DNA from: Deltaproteobacteria bacterium
GTDB taxonomy: Bacteria; Desulfobacterota; Desulfomonilia; UBA1062
Length of the DNA: 6,052 nt
Direction: 5' to 3'
Assembly: GCA_020053185.1 (NCBI GenBank)
Contig: JAGVNP010000252.1
Span: 1-6,052 of the forward strand
Part shown: positions 5,682 to 6,052 of the stretch, in pieces
Layout of the letters: each line of letters begins with the position of its first letter
Numbering within the stretch: position 1 is the stretch's first letter
Made by a program: the position numbers and the translations under genes
The notes under the pieces: model-generated
Told to the model about the DNA's origin: nothing
What the model saw: the letters and a program-made list of their open reading frames with translations, nothing else
Databases searched by the model: none

Positions 5682-6052
5682 TCACATCGGGTTTTCCTCC
5701 AGGTGCTTCTTTATAGCCTTTACTGTATAGTGTTTTTTATATCTTTTTTCATACTCAGGCTTAAGCAGGGGCTGGCTGTCAGACTCAAGCGAACCTATCT
5801 TTATCTTGAGCGGATGATCCATGTAGTTGAGAAATTGCACTTCATCCCCGCGTTTATAGTGAGGAGGTGTATAGAACTCCAGATAGAGATGATGCTTTCC
5901 CCTCTTTGATACATCCGAAAAGTCCCAGTCTGTATAGACAAAGTTAATGCTCCCGGGAAAAGTCTCTGGCGGATAATTGAAATTGAGATCATCGATTCCA
6001 CCCATGGTGACCTTTACATTTGCCTCAGTTAGCTCATGAGGAACTATCACCC
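5682..6052 (-). CDS. Unrecognised protein, probably C-terminal part of a gene running off the window
   Basis: The frame is open from the window edge to a TGA at 5682-5684. The first possible start in view is GTG at 6048-6050, only two bases from the edge. An ATG at 6003-6005 with a weak AAAGG-like site could start a 107-residue version, so the N terminus is undecided. I do not recognise a family. The sequence is rich in aromatic and charged residues, with alternating patterns suggesting beta strands ('INFVYTDWDF', 'HHLYLEFYTPPHYKRG', 'DEVQFLNYMDHPLKIKIG'), then a very basic, probably helical C terminus ('KRYKKHYTVKAIKKHLEEN'). No membrane segment, signal peptide or metal-binding cluster is visible in this part. 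Coding is likely because the frame is long and lacks competing frames of similar quality. It lies upstream of and on the same strand as the ligase gene, but the 183-base gap and the strong promoter between them argue against one operon. Confidence 0.6.
   Translation of the reverse strand, partial: VIVPHELTEANVKVTMGGIDDLNFNYPPETFPGSINFVYTDWDFSDVSKRGKHHLYLEFYTPPHYKRGDEVQFLNYMDHPLKIKIGSLESDSQPLLKPEYEKRYKKHYTVKAIKKHLEENPM

Noticed and set aside
1..6052. CRISPR array, tRNA or rRNA genes, transposase or integrase genes
   Set aside because: I saw no regularly spaced direct repeats, no tRNA-like cloverleaf or rRNA sequence, and no mobile-element protein motif on either strand.

Overview
This is a bacterial window with ordinary gene density. 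It carries two complete metabolic units facing each other, plus a gene fragment at each edge. The organism cannot be named from the sequence. Pyridoxal phosphate made by the PdxST route, a FadD15-type long-chain acyl-CoA ligase paired with a thiolase, strong Shine-Dalgarno sites and moderate GC would fit an anaerobic fatty-acid-using lineage such as Desulfobacterota or Nitrospirota. That placement is inference only.

Layout. Bases 1-384 (+) are the C-terminal part of a DUF2971-type protein, in clearly AT-rich DNA. Bases 385-707 hold no convincing gene. They contain a dense run of inverted repeats (about 410-640) that looks like a mobile or repeated intergenic element, then a sigma-70-like promoter (649-677). 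Bases 708-2195 (+) are pdxS and pdxT, abutting with zero spacing; together they make the glutamine-dependent PLP synthase. A hairpin at 2212-2239 separates them from the convergent unit and can serve as a shared terminator. Bases 2267-3442 (-) encode a thiolase and 3495-5498 (-) an AMP-forming long-chain fatty acyl-CoA synthetase. The ligase gene is upstream in transcription and has a very good promoter at 5543-5571. Bases 5682-6052 (-) are the C-terminal part (or nearly all) of an unrecognised protein.

How the genes work together. PdxT releases ammonia from glutamine and PdxS uses it with a pentose phosphate and glyceraldehyde 3-phosphate to make PLP. The ligase activates fatty acids to acyl-CoA and the thiolase cleaves 3-ketoacyl-CoA, the first and last steps of beta-oxidation. 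The dehydrogenase and hydratase steps must be encoded elsewhere. No functional link between the two units is visible.

I did not find a convincing new biological system. The points most worth a second look are the structured intergenic element before pdxS, a CxxC-type nucleophile loop in the thiolase, and an extra segment of about 55 residues inside the acyl-CoA ligase.
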